Shown here: positions 8,239-16,716 of the stretch, one piece after another | Numbering within the stretch: position 1 is the first letter of the stretch | Layout: every line of letters begins with the position of its first letter | Assembly: GCA_046635845.1 (NCBI GenBank) | Contig: JAQQXN010000002.1 | Direction: 5' to 3' (one strand) | DNA length: 64,000 nt | DNA from: UBA168 sp011055275 | Lineage (GTDB): Archaea; Thermoproteota; Thermoprotei_A; Marsarchaeales; UBA168 | Translations under genes and position numbers: made by a program | The notes under the pieces: generated by a model | What the model saw: the letters and a program-made list of their open reading frames with translations, nothing else | What the model was told of the DNA's origin: nothing | Databases searched by the model: none

Positions 8239-8733
8239 TTGCCGCAAGATGTAGTTTTCCCGCCGAGCGTTAGCAGCAGCCAGGTTATGGCACTAATAAA
8301 GAGCGTTAAGGAGGAGGGAGGGAAAGTAGACGCAGCTAAGCTTGCAGATGATTTCGGATTTGACCTAAAGTCAATGCTTCCAATATTAGATGTCGCTGAA
8401 ATACTGGGATTGGTTACCGTAAACGGCGGAGACGTGTCCTTGACGGATCTCGGATCTCGCATAATTGAAGAGGGAACTTCTGGCTTTAAACTGCTAAAGC
8501 AAAACATAGGCAAAATCGAACCCTTTAAGACCGCACTTGAGCTGACCGAGAAGTCGGGCTTCGTTACCTCCAGAGAGATCTCGGAAGCGCTCAAGCAAAA
8601 GGGGATAGTCTTCTCCGATGATGATGAGGAAAACGAAAGTATTGTAGAGGCGGTGCTGGTTCATTGGGCTATTTACGCAAACATGTTAAAATACGATGGA
8701 AAAACCGCCATTTTCTCAAGAACAAGCAGCTAA
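8239..8733 (+). CDS. AAA-associated domain protein (stand-alone)
   Basis: 164 residues matching the domain normally found at the C-terminus of archaeal NitT/TauT-type ABC ATPases (AAA-associated C-terminal domain). It has a winged-helix-like N-terminal half (KVDAAKLADDFGFDLKSMLPI, VNGGDVSLTDLGSRI), then the typical KTALELTEKSGFVTSREISE and VLVHWAIYANMLKYD segments. There is no ATPase on this gene. A NitT/TauT ATPase without this tail is encoded at 27851-28654, so the domain may act in trans; that link is inference. It overlaps the end of the convergent lhr gene by 4 bp. Confidence 0.75.
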   Translation: MPQDVVFPPSVSSSQVMALIKSVKEEGGKVDAAKLADDFGFDLKSMLPILDVAEILGLVTVNGGDVSLTDLGSRIIEEGTSGFKLLKQNIGKIEPFKTALELTEKSGFVTSREISEALKQKGIVFSDDDEENESIVEAVLVHWAIYANMLKYDGKTAIFSRTSS

Positions 8734-11399
8734 CTATTCCAAAACATATGTGTGCGATTGAAGTCGGCTTCAGCCTTTATCACGTGTGTTACAAGCTCCT
8801 TTGGAGGCCAAGAAAGCCTTGGAAACGAGTTGAGTATTCTGAGAGCGACGTCTGGCCCGATGCCCCTTCCCGCAAGAACGTAAGCGGCATATCTTCCCCG
8901 CTGCGATATCAAATTGCTCGATCTCATAAGCTCATTTGCAAGGCTTTTCTCTTGCGGAGAAAGCTTCCTTCCATTTCTGACCTTTTTTACAAGGCCTTCA
9001 GTCTTGGCGTGTGGGCCTAGGCATCCTACCATCATGGAACCGCACTTCGGACACACGATTTTATCTGGCAAGTCTTGTACCTTATATACGTTTTCCCAGC
9101 CACAGCTGAGGCAAACGAGTTTAACCTCACTACTTAGCAGGCGATTGTTCACTGCATCCAATGTTGTCGCGAGATCGTTATAGCGCCTTTCCACGAAGAA
9201 CGCGTTCCTCTGATCTTCAGAAAAGACCACTGGAACCTTCCCTTGTTTGACGTCTGAAAGAAGTTGAAGTAACCCCTCCACATCAGCATCGTCTGAATTA
9301 ATCTCAGAGACCGTTTCCCTTTCTACCCACGTACCGCTCCATGCGTCAGCTATCTTCCTCAGAAGGGCCTGTCCAGGTGAAGTTTTATTGTCAATAAGGC
9401 CAATCCTCAGACAAACCCTAAGGAGCCTGCTCAAGTATAAGGGGGATGAAAGCAGGCCGTTTAGGTAAAGCGTTTGAACTTCGTCCGCGCTCTTTTTGAA
9501 GAAGCCCTGCAGCAAATCATTGCTTACGGGTAGGCTCGTTTCTAGCACGATTTTGTATTGATCCCTTGAGAATATTGTCGGCACGCCGTTTTCCTCAAGG
9601 TATCTTGAAAGGGCTATGCCAAATGCCATGTTCGCCTTGGTTCCCAATGGGGAAAATAACGTAATGCCAAACCTGTCTCCCACGGAGGAACCCGAAAACA
9701 CAAGGGCTAGGCCAGGAAGTGGGGTCTCCTTGAGCTGGTTTTCTGCCTCTAGGACTGATGAGGCATCCGTTAAGGCCTTGAGCTCGGGCCCAAAATCGCC
9801 TAAGGCGGCTACTTCCCGCGCCACCTCGCGGTCCACGGGTATCAGCTCTCCCTCCCAAGAGGGAATAAGTCCAAAAGAAGACGCTGGCGAAAGCCATACC
9901 TGCATCCTATCGTAATCTACGGAGTCAACCCTCCAATCCCTTCCACCAAGCCGTACCAACGAGCCAGCTTGACAGTGCGCTATCACGAATTCCCGGTCGA
10001 AGCGTCCAAGTTCCTTCTTGTCGCTTGACTGCATTGCGCTGTACTCGAAGCCACCGGGTATCATAGACACATGCAGCGCGTAGTATTTCCTCGTCGTCAG
10101 CGTTTTCTTCGCGATCCCCTTCGCGTACCTAAGCGCCCTCAGGCGTTGTAAGGCATTGAAAACCTGTTCTAAATCCTCGTCGCTTGCGCTGAAATACCAT
10201 GAGCGGGAAAAAACCCTCTTTACGTCTTCCGCAGTGATCCTACTCATGTCAAGCAACAGGCCAACTATCTCATGAGCCAAAACATCAAGCCCCGCAGGGG
10301 GTGAGGCAAACTTTTCAGCGTGGCCGGCAAGCGCCCTTCTTGATATCACCAAGCTCTCTAGGTAATCCAAAACGTCGTCAGTGATCACGTATCCCTTGGC
10401 CACTCCTCCCTCCCTGTGACCAGCCCTTCCGATCCTCTGCACTAAAGCCTCTACCCTTCTGGGAGAACGATATTGTATTACCGCATCTATTCTTCCTATA
10501 TCTATGCCGAGCTCAAGAGAAGAAGTGCACACAAGGGCTTTCTTCGATCCCATCTTAAATTCGCGCTCCAAGTCTTCCCTTATCTCCCTCGAAAGAGAGC
10601 CGTGATGGACACCAACATCAACGATCTCGCCTAGCCTCCTTCCTAACCATTCCGCGGTCTCTCTGGTATTGGTAAACAGCAAAACCGATAACGATTCGCT
10701 GATTATCGAGGCCAGCTCTTTGAGCTCGTTCTCCCTTGGCACAAGCTTCACGGTTAGCTCAGTTGGCCTAACGGCCTTGAGCTCTACCGTTTTATAAGCT
10801 CTTTTGCCGAACGCAGAGCGGGCAACCGCCTCTGGATCGGAGGTAAACGCCGAAAGAGCTACCCTTTGGAACTCACCGGCCTTCTCGCAAAGCCTTTCAA
10901 GAGCGTATGAAAGCGCTATTCCTCTCTTGTTATTGGTAACCTCTTGGCACTCGTCAATGACTACGGCCCTAACGTTCTTGAGAAAACCCGCAAGGGACGG
11001 GCTTATCAAGAGGCCCTCGAGGGATTCGGGAGTAGTTATCATAACCCTTGGAGGGTTCTTGCTAATCTTGCTCTTTTCCCAACTTGTGGTATCACCGTGC
11101 CTGAGGGCTACGCTCAAGCCAAGCGCCTTGCCCAATCTCCTAAGCCTCAGCAAGATGTCCCGATTGAGCGATCTAAGCGGGGTGATGTATATTAGCGTTG
11201 AAGAGCTATCCCTTAGCATCCTATCCATTAAGGGAAACATGGCCGCCTCGGTCTTCCCGCTCCCCGTGGGGGCTATAACCAACACGTTTTGACCCGAACT
11301 TATAAAGGGAATGGCAAGCCGTTGAACTGCGTTGTTTTCGCTGTACCCAAGCTCCTTCAATACAGCCGCGGTCTTCTCTGATAAAAAATCGGCCAACAT
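8730..11399 (-). CDS. lhr: Lhr-family DEAD/DEAH-box helicase
   Basis: 889-residue superfamily 2 helicase of the Lhr type, acting on DNA/RNA in repair or RNA metabolism. Motif I is APTGSGKTEA (about residue 43), motif VI is QRIGRAGHR (about residue 317), and the Lhr winged-helix and core-4 regions follow. A C-terminal zinc ribbon (CLSCGWE...CPKCGS, about residues 763-790) is followed by a basic helical tail. Motif II reads DECQ instead of the usual DEIH/DEVH, and motif III reads SAF. The ATG is at 11399. A tiny membrane reading frame and cysS lie upstream on the same strand. Confidence 0.9.
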   Translation of the reverse strand: MLADFLSEKTAAVLKELGYSENNAVQRLAIPFISSGQNVLVIAPTGSGKTEAAMFPLMDRMLRDSSSTLIYITPLRSLNRDILLRLRRLGKALGLSVALRHGDTTSWEKSKISKNPPRVMITTPESLEGLLISPSLAGFLKNVRAVVIDECQEVTNNKRGIALSYALERLCEKAGEFQRVALSAFTSDPEAVARSAFGKRAYKTVELKAVRPTELTVKLVPRENELKELASIISESLSVLLFTNTRETAEWLGRRLGEIVDVGVHHGSLSREIREDLEREFKMGSKKALVCTSSLELGIDIGRIDAVIQYRSPRRVEALVQRIGRAGHREGGVAKGYVITDDVLDYLESLVISRRALAGHAEKFASPPAGLDVLAHEIVGLLLDMSRITAEDVKRVFSRSWYFSASDEDLEQVFNALQRLRALRYAKGIAKKTLTTRKYYALHVSMIPGGFEYSAMQSSDKKELGRFDREFVIAHCQAGSLVRLGGRDWRVDSVDYDRMQVWLSPASSFGLIPSWEGELIPVDREVAREVAALGDFGPELKALTDASSVLEAENQLKETPLPGLALVFSGSSVGDRFGITLFSPLGTKANMAFGIALSRYLEENGVPTIFSRDQYKIVLETSLPVSNDLLQGFFKKSADEVQTLYLNGLLSSPLYLSRLLRVCLRIGLIDNKTSPGQALLRKIADAWSGTWVERETVSEINSDDADVEGLLQLLSDVKQGKVPVVFSEDQRNAFFVERRYNDLATTLDAVNNRLLSSEVKLVCLSCGWENVYKVQDLPDKIVCPKCGSMMVGCLGPHAKTEGLVKKVRNGRKLSPQEKSLANELMRSSNLISQRGRYAAYVLAGRGIGPDVALRILNSFPRLSWPPKELVTHVIKAEADFNRTHMFWNS

Positions 11400-11407
11400 T
11401 TTTTACT

Positions 11408-11509
11408 TCAATGTCTTCTTCTTTCTGAGAGCATTATATAAATCAGCGCCAAGGCTATAACCGCAAAGGCAAGGTAATAGCCGATGTTGATAATCAGGCT
11501 AATCGACAA
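11408..11509 (-). CDS. Possible 33-aa single-span membrane peptide
   Basis: Between cysS and lhr, the minus strand encodes a short frame starting at TTG 11509: hydrophobic IINIGYYLAFAVIALALIYI, then the basic tail MLSERRRH and a stop. One membrane helix with a positive C-terminus is a plausible microprotein, and it sits in line with cysS and lhr. The frame is open further upstream, so the start is uncertain. I do not recognise it; it could be chance. Confidence 0.35.
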   Translation of the reverse strand: MSISLIINIGYYLAFAVIALALIYIMLSERRRH

Positions 11510-11534
11510 CTCACTGCCCTTTCTTAAATCGCTA

Positions 11535-12995
11535 TTAAGTTTTCGGTTTGCTTGGCTCGCCAAGCCTAGCTATCCTGCGAACGGCATTGGGAACTGAACT
11601 TTCAAACCAAACCGTGTGATCCTTGTGATCTATTAAGATCACGTTTTCGTTCCATAGCGCTTGTCTGATCTTATCGGCCTCGGCGAACTGCTTCTTATGG
11701 CGTAAAAGAAAGCGCTGCTCGACAAGGTCGCGATGCCGTTCATCGACCTGAGGCAGCGTAAACCCCAGCAGCCCAGCGGCGTATTCAAAACCTTTTCTCA
11801 CGATTTTGGCGTCTTCAACGCTGAGCCCATCCCTTGCAGAGGCCACTCTGGCTACAAAGGAGGACCAGGCGTTCAAGTCTGAAAGGGCCACGGGTGTATT
11901 AAGGTCATCGGAAAGGTGAGAAAGCAAATTTTGCTCCAGTTTCATTTCTCTTTCAGGTAGCTCGTCACTTGAAAGCTCAGAGGATGCGGGATTTGGACAC
12001 AACGCCTCAGCATAGGACGTCTCTATCTGAAGCCAGTTATTCGCTGCAGCTTCCATGAGCTCTTCGGTGTACGTTAGGGGGGCGCGATAGGGAGCCGAGA
12101 GCAAAAATAGCCTTACCGAGTTCGGCCCCCAACGGGCCACGGCATCGCCTATGGTTATGAAATTCTTCAGAGATTTTGACATCTTCTCTCCCCCTATGTT
12201 TAGAAGACCCACATGCATCCATGAAAGGGCAAACGTCTTTCCTGTTGCTGATTCACTCTGAGCGATCTCGTTCTCATGATGTGGAAATATGAGGTCCTCT
12301 CCACCTCCATGTATATCGATCTCATCGAGGTACTTCATGGACATCGCAGAACACTCTATGTGCCATCCCGGCCTTCCATCTCCCCAAGGAGACTCCCAGT
12401 GCGGTTCTGCCGGGTCTCCTTTGTAAAACTTCCAAAGGCTGAAGTCCAAAGGATCCTCTTTTTCGGGATCAGGCTCGATTCTTGCTCCTTTTTTCAGGTT
12501 TTCAATTGATTGATGAGAAAGCTTGCCATATCCCTGGAACTTCTGAACTCTGAAGTAAACCCCGCTGGAAGTCGTGTAGGCGTAACCCCTTTGCTCTATC
12601 TTCGATATGAGGTCCTCTATCTCTCTTACGTGCTGCGTGGCACGAGGATAAACATCCGCGTCCATGACGTTAAGCTTGTGCATATCCTCGAAGTAAAATG
12701 CTATGTACTTGTCTGCAACCGCCTCCGCCGATGTGCCAAGATCGCGAGCCCTAGCTATTATGCGGTCATCAACGTCAGTGAAGTTTTGCACGTACTTCAC
12801 GGAATAACCATTATTTGCCAGCACGCGCCTAAGCACATCAAAGACCACAAAAACTCTCGCGTGGCCTAGGTGCGGCCTATCATATACAGTAAGCCCACAC
12901 ACGTATATGCCCACGTTTCCCTCCTTGTTAGGAACCGGGACCTTCGCCCTTTTCATCGTATCGAAGATCTGAACCTGCATATTACTTTCACTCAA
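11535..12995 (-). CDS. cysS: Cysteinyl-tRNA synthetase
   Basis: Class I synthetase charging tRNA-Cys; 486 residues, normal length. The HIGH motif is PHLGHARVF (about residue 36), with the zinc cysteine just before in VCGLTVYDR. The second zinc region is WHIECSAMSMKYL with HHENEIAQS downstream, and the KMSKS loop is KMSKSLKNF (about residue 270). A DALR-type helical domain ends the protein. The ATG is at 12995. The window is therefore from a lineage that charges Cys directly. Confidence 0.95.
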   Translation of the reverse strand: MSESNMQVQIFDTMKRAKVPVPNKEGNVGIYVCGLTVYDRPHLGHARVFVVFDVLRRVLANNGYSVKYVQNFTDVDDRIIARARDLGTSAEAVADKYIAFYFEDMHKLNVMDADVYPRATQHVREIEDLISKIEQRGYAYTTSSGVYFRVQKFQGYGKLSHQSIENLKKGARIEPDPEKEDPLDFSLWKFYKGDPAEPHWESPWGDGRPGWHIECSAMSMKYLDEIDIHGGGEDLIFPHHENEIAQSESATGKTFALSWMHVGLLNIGGEKMSKSLKNFITIGDAVARWGPNSVRLFLLSAPYRAPLTYTEELMEAAANNWLQIETSYAEALCPNPASSELSSDELPEREMKLEQNLLSHLSDDLNTPVALSDLNAWSSFVARVASARDGLSVEDAKIVRKGFEYAAGLLGFTLPQVDERHRDLVEQRFLLRHKKQFAEADKIRQALWNENVILIDHKDHTVWFESSVPNAVRRIARLGEPSKPKT

Positions 12996-13082
12996 AGCAT
13001 AAGCCCAACTTTTTAAGTTGTGGGGCAGTCAAAAGCCCATCATATCTGCGGGACTGAGTTATCCCGCCCGTCAATCACAGCG

Positions 13083-13988
13083 TCAATCTGCGGGTTTTGC
13101 GGATTCCGATTTCTTGTTTCTTCTTGTTTTTGGAGCTTCGTCCTTGCTTTGGTTTTCCTCAGAGCCTGACCCCGTCTCTTCATTTTTCCGTTCTCCCTGA
13201 GAGCTCTCGGAGGTCTGCGACGGCTGTACAGTGGGCGCGGCCTGTTGTTCTTGCTGTGAGGGGGCTTGCGCCTGCGCTTGCGTCTGTTGAGCGGGTTGTT
13301 GCGGCGCTTTGAACATGTAGGTGTCCACGAAATGTATAACGTAGACGTTCGGGAAGTACTTGTTTATATCCCTGGCCGCAGCTGCCTTATAATAAGCAGC
13401 GTTCTCCATCAAGTTCGCGCTCTCCGGCAACTGAACCGTGCATGAGTTCTTATCCAGGACCACAACTATGTCATCCCTCTTAAGTCCCGAGAATCTCCTA
13501 TGAACGAGTGCCTTGATCTTATCCTCGTCCTTCTCCAGTTTTTCCCTGACCACGAACTCGTAGACAAGCGTTTTACCGGCCCTTGGATCATTGAAGTCTA
13601 TTAAGACCCTTCCGCCTCCGACACTTAAAACGGTTCCAACTTCGCCGTTGACCTCCACAAGTGCACCTACCCTTGGAGGCTCGCCTTTTTCAAACGCTCT
13701 CATGGAATAGTGCCTCTCTTTTCTTGGGTCTCTTGGGCCATATCCCTTATCGTACGGCACTTCCACCTTTGATTCCTTGCCCAGCTCAGCGCTTCTGAGC
13801 GCCTCTTCGAATCCCTTAGTGACCCAACCCTGACCTAAGACCACCAAACGAGGGCCATAAACGTCCCCTTCTCTGTAAATCCCCGCTGACTTAGCTACCT
13901 CTTCTACCGTTGTCTCGAATACTTTTCCGTCGTCCTTGTTCTTCGTGGTATAGTCCACATATATGAACGATCCGTCTTCAAATGGCAA
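13083..13988 (-). CDS. FKBP-type peptidyl-prolyl isomerase (SlyD-like) with long acidic/Gln-rich tail
   Basis: About 301 residues. The FKBP core begins FEDGSFIYVDYTTK and contains VLGQGWVTKGFEEAL; an inserted chaperone (IF) domain with VGALVEVNGEVGTVLSV splits it, as in SlyD/archaeal long FKBPs. After about residue 225 comes a low-complexity tail rich in Gln, Ala, Pro, Glu and Lys, ending in a basic cluster. I chose TTG 13988 (MPFEDGSF): it lies about 40 bp from a shared TATA-like box, and codons further upstream overlap the divergent aminotransferase gene. Probable role: folding helper in the cytoplasm. Confidence 0.85.
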   Translation of the reverse strand: MPFEDGSFIYVDYTTKNKDDGKVFETTVEEVAKSAGIYREGDVYGPRLVVLGQGWVTKGFEEALRSAELGKESKVEVPYDKGYGPRDPRKERHYSMRAFEKGEPPRVGALVEVNGEVGTVLSVGGGRVLIDFNDPRAGKTLVYEFVVREKLEKDEDKIKALVHRRFSGLKRDDIVVVLDKNSCTVQLPESANLMENAAYYKAAAARDINKYFPNVYVIHFVDTYMFKAPQQPAQQTQAQAQAPSQQEQQAAPTVQPSQTSESSQGERKNEETGSGSEENQSKDEAPKTRRNKKSESAKPAD

Positions 13989-14024
13989 TGCATATGCTAT
14001 ATGATACTTGCCTTTATTCTCTTC

Positions 14025-14037
14025 GTTTTTTAAAAGG
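14025..14037. promoter_or_regulatory. Shared divergent promoter (TTTTTTAAAAGG)
   Basis: A nearly symmetric TTTTTTAAAAG box lies between the FKBP gene (minus) and the aminotransferase gene (plus). Spacing is about 40 bp to either start, so one palindromic TATA region could serve both directions. Confidence 0.45.
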
Positions 14038-14049
14038 CGAAAAGCTAAA

Positions 14050-15225
14050 TTGGCTCCAGATGCAAAGATCAAGTTGAAATACGACGATGATGACTTATTG
14101 CTGCTGACTCCGGGTCCCGTGAAGTTGCATCCTCGCGTGCTAAAGGCACTTTCAAGCCCCGTCAGATACCATCGCGAGAAGAGCTTCATAGACTCGTTGG
14201 AGTTCGTGACCAAGTCGATCTCCAACCTAGAGGAAACCAACAACCTTACCATTCCTATAACGGGCTCCGGCACGGCTGCCATGGACTCGGCGATTTCCTC
14301 TATGATTAAGCGCGAGTCCAAAGTGCTCAGCTTTGTTAACGGGGCCTTTTCCGAGAGACTCTACAACATATCCAAGTACTATTCCGATAATGTCACTCCT
14401 TATTTTAAGGAGTGGGGAAAGGCCATAACGGCCGAGGATGCCAAAAAAGCGTTTGACGAGAAGGATTTTGACTTCGTAACCCTAGTGCACAACGAGACCT
14501 CAACGGGCGTGCTAAATCCCATGGATGAAATAATGCAGGAGGTCAACAAAAGAGGGACCATATCAATAGTTGACGGCGTAACTTCCGTCGGCGGTGACAG
14601 GGTTGAGGTCGATAGGTGGGGTATCGACGCGATGATAACGGCCTCACAGAAGTGCTTGGGAGGACCGCCTGGCGTATCGTTTATAACTCTCAGCAACAGG
14701 GCGCTATCCATAATTGAAAAGTCCGATAGAGGACAAAACTATTACTTAGACATTAGAAATTACATCAAAGGTGGAAGGGTCGATGTCCCTTTTACCACCG
14801 CCACTTCCCTCATCATAGCCTTGGAGGAAGCCATAGCCATGATTTACGAGGAAGGGCTGGATAATAGGATAAATAGGCATAGGTTAATGGGAAAGGCCAT
14901 AAGGGCTGGAGCTCAAGCCATGGGATTAGAGCTTCTGGCTGAGAGAGGACATGAATCAAATACGGTGACGGCAATCAAGATCCCTGAAAAGGCCGAATCC
15001 GTGGTTTCACAGGGAAAAAAGTATGGAGTGCTCTTCGCAGGGGGACAGGGAAAGCTCGCAGGAAAGATCATTAGAATAGGACACATGAACACCGTCGGGG
15101 AAAGAGAGGTGCTAACGGGCCTGTCGGTGCTCGACGCCGTGCTAACGGACCTAGGAATCGCGCACGAGACCGGAAAAGGAACGCTGGCCGCTCTCAAGGA
15201 GCTTTCTTCAACGGGCAGGAATTAG
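14050..15225 (+). CDS. Serine-pyruvate/alanine-glyoxylate-type aminotransferase
   Basis: Class V PLP-dependent aminotransferase, about 391 residues. It has the family opening LLLLTPGPVKLHPRVL, the phosphate-binding segment TGSGTAAMDSAI, VHNETSTGVLNPM, the aspartate segment VDGVTSVGGD, and the PLP lysine in ASQKCLGGPPGV. Likely uses alanine, serine or another small amino acid with glyoxylate or pyruvate; the exact substrate cannot be read from sequence. Start choices are TTG 14008, 14050 or 14074; the TATA box at 14025-14037 makes 14050 or 14074 most likely. Confidence 0.9.
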   Translation: MAPDAKIKLKYDDDDLLLLTPGPVKLHPRVLKALSSPVRYHREKSFIDSLEFVTKSISNLEETNNLTIPITGSGTAAMDSAISSMIKRESKVLSFVNGAFSERLYNISKYYSDNVTPYFKEWGKAITAEDAKKAFDEKDFDFVTLVHNETSTGVLNPMDEIMQEVNKRGTISIVDGVTSVGGDRVEVDRWGIDAMITASQKCLGGPPGVSFITLSNRALSIIEKSDRGQNYYLDIRNYIKGGRVDVPFTTATSLIIALEEAIAMIYEEGLDNRINRHRLMGKAIRAGAQAMGLELLAERGHESNTVTAIKIPEKAESVVSQGKKYGVLFAGGQGKLAGKIIRIGHMNTVGEREVLTGLSVLDAVLTDLGIAHETGKGTLAALKELSSTGRN

Positions 15226-15584
15226 CCCATGATTTGATTCGCTGCCATGTTGCGTATCCTTTTTAAAGATAGCTTTTTTTTACTGAGATTCTGCGATATA
15301 CGTTCAAGCTCGTCAGGACTTATTATGGGGCCCTTTATAACGTACCCGTTTTGCAACATGTACGTGTTGCTGTTCCAAAGTTCCCTATCAAATGACAGCG
15401 CACGCGCTTTGGCACATCTCTCTATTTCCTTCTGGCACTCCATGAGGATTTCCTTGATCCCATGCCCATCTGTTTCACCAATGTCTTGAATTAGCTTCGG
15501 CGAGCCCGCGCAGAGGGCCGCCAAAGCCACGAAAGCCGCCACCTTTCTTTCTGCCATGGCTAATTCTTCATTAACCAGACTCAT
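15222..15584 (-). CDS. Conserved-looking helical protein downstream of GGGP synthase
   Basis: About 120 residues from ATG 15584 (MSLVNEELAMAERK). Predicted mostly helical: AFVALAALCAGSPKLIQ, then EILMECQKEIERCAKARAL, and a basic C-terminus KKKLSLKRIRNMAA. Two cysteines and no known motif. It overlaps the end of the GGGP synthase gene by 14 bp, so translation is probably coupled. I do not recognise the family. It is convergent with the aminotransferase, ending within 4 bp of its stop. Confidence 0.6.
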   Translation of the reverse strand: MSLVNEELAMAERKVAAFVALAALCAGSPKLIQDIGETDGHGIKEILMECQKEIERCAKARALSFDRELWNSNTYMLQNGYVIKGPIISPDELERISQNLSKKKLSLKRIRNMAANQIMG

Positions 15585-16356
15585 CGTTTCTGGTCGCCTT
15601 GAGCTTTGCTCCCTCCTCGCATCCCTCAATTATCTCTTTTAAGGAACCGGCGCCCCGCTCCTCTACAACGCTTCCAGTAACCACTACATCAGCTCCCGAG
15701 TAAACCACAGTTTTTGCGTCCTCTCCCCTCCTTATCCCTCCTCCAACTATCAACAGAACGTCGCGAGGGAGCGCATTCCTTACGCGAGACACCGTGCCTG
15801 GCGGTATAGGAGCAGGAACTCCTGAGCCTCCTTCCAAGTATATTGCGTGCATTCCCATAAGCGAGGCAGCCAAGGCGTAGGCTGTAGCCGCCTTATAATT
15901 CGCGGGCTCAATCTCCTGAGTCATACCCATTACGGAAACCATGCTGCTCTTCCCAAACACTATGTATCCAACAGGAATGACCTCTAGGCCTATTCTCTTG
16001 ATAAGCCCAGCGGCTTGGGCTTGAGCCCCTATGAGGAAGTACGTGTTAAGCGAATTCAAAAGCGAGAGGAACAGTATGGCATCGGCGTTCCTAGCTACCC
16101 CGAAAACACCTCCAGGAAACAGAACGACGGGCTTATTTGAGATCTGCTTTATGCTCGAGATCACTTTCTCGACCTCTGGCGGATAAAAACCGGTGCTGCC
16201 CCCTACGAGGAACCCGTCTGTTCCCGATTGGTCTATTTCCTTTATGCTCCTGCTCAGGGAAGCGTCGGTTTTTTCGGGATCAACTAACGTGAAATGAAAG
16301 AAGCCCTTTTCTGAAACGGTCTTCCTGATATATTCCTCAATATTGCTATTGTGCAT
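15571..16356 (-). CDS. Geranylgeranylglyceryl phosphate synthase
   Basis: Prenyltransferase that joins geranylgeranyl diphosphate to sn-glycerol-1-phosphate, the first ether-bond step of archaeal membrane lipids. 261 residues with a TIM-barrel pattern: HFTLVDPEKTDA near the N-terminus, DGFLVGGSTG, VVLFPGGV, YLEGGSGVPAPIP and LLIVGGGIRRGEDA with the C-terminal phosphate-binding VVVTGSVVEE. The ATG is at 16356, 7 bp after the stop of the Elf1 gene, so the two form one transcript. The G1P-producing dehydrogenase is also in the window (19387-20436). Confidence 0.95.
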   Translation of the reverse strand: MHNSNIEEYIRKTVSEKGFFHFTLVDPEKTDASLSRSIKEIDQSGTDGFLVGGSTGFYPPEVEKVISSIKQISNKPVVLFPGGVFGVARNADAILFLSLLNSLNTYFLIGAQAQAAGLIKRIGLEVIPVGYIVFGKSSMVSVMGMTQEIEPANYKAATAYALAASLMGMHAIYLEGGSGVPAPIPPGTVSRVRNALPRDVLLIVGGGIRRGEDAKTVVYSGADVVVTGSVVEERGAGSLKEIIEGCEEGAKLKATRNDESG

Positions 16357-16363
16357 GGCTACC

Positions 16364-16615
16364 TCACGCCAGGCCAGCTATTATGTCAACGAGTTTGTTA
16401 TAGGCATCAACGGCTTGTTGGTTCTTATTCACCACGACCTTCTGCGTGAAACCGCAGACACCGCACTTTAACGTGTATTCCTTGTCTCCATTTTCGTTGG
16501 TAGAGGTTAGAGTTGCCACCAAGCTCTCGCTATCGCATTTAGGACACCTGAACACCTTCGGGATTCCTTTCTTTGCCCGCACCGGATTTATTTTCCTTCT
16601 TCTTCTCCTTCCCAT
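16364..16615 (-). CDS. Transcription elongation factor Elf1-like zinc protein
   Basis: 83 residues. A very basic N-terminus (MGRRRRRKINPVRAKK) is followed by a zinc ribbon FRCPKCDSES...LKCGVCGFTQ. This matches Elf1, a factor that travels with RNA polymerase in eukaryotes and TACK/Asgard archaea. It is the first gene of the Elf1-GGGP synthase transcript. The C-terminal helix DAYNKLVDIIAGLA is outside the ribbon. It is useful lineage evidence, since Elf1 is uncommon in Euryarchaeota. Confidence 0.88.
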   Translation of the reverse strand: MGRRRRRKINPVRAKKGIPKVFRCPKCDSESLVATLTSTNENGDKEYTLKCGVCGFTQKVVVNKNQQAVDAYNKLVDIIAGLA

Positions 16616-16716
16616 TTACGTATTAATTTACCTCAAATATTTAATGGTTTGGCGAGGAATTGGACCATGCCTAGATACCACTCTCAAGGGATCTAATTTT
16701 GACCTCTCTTAGTCCT

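Noticed and set aside
14008..14321. Longer N-terminus for the FKBP protein (to 14321)
   Set aside because: It is antisense to the start of the aminotransferase gene and does not resemble FKBP.
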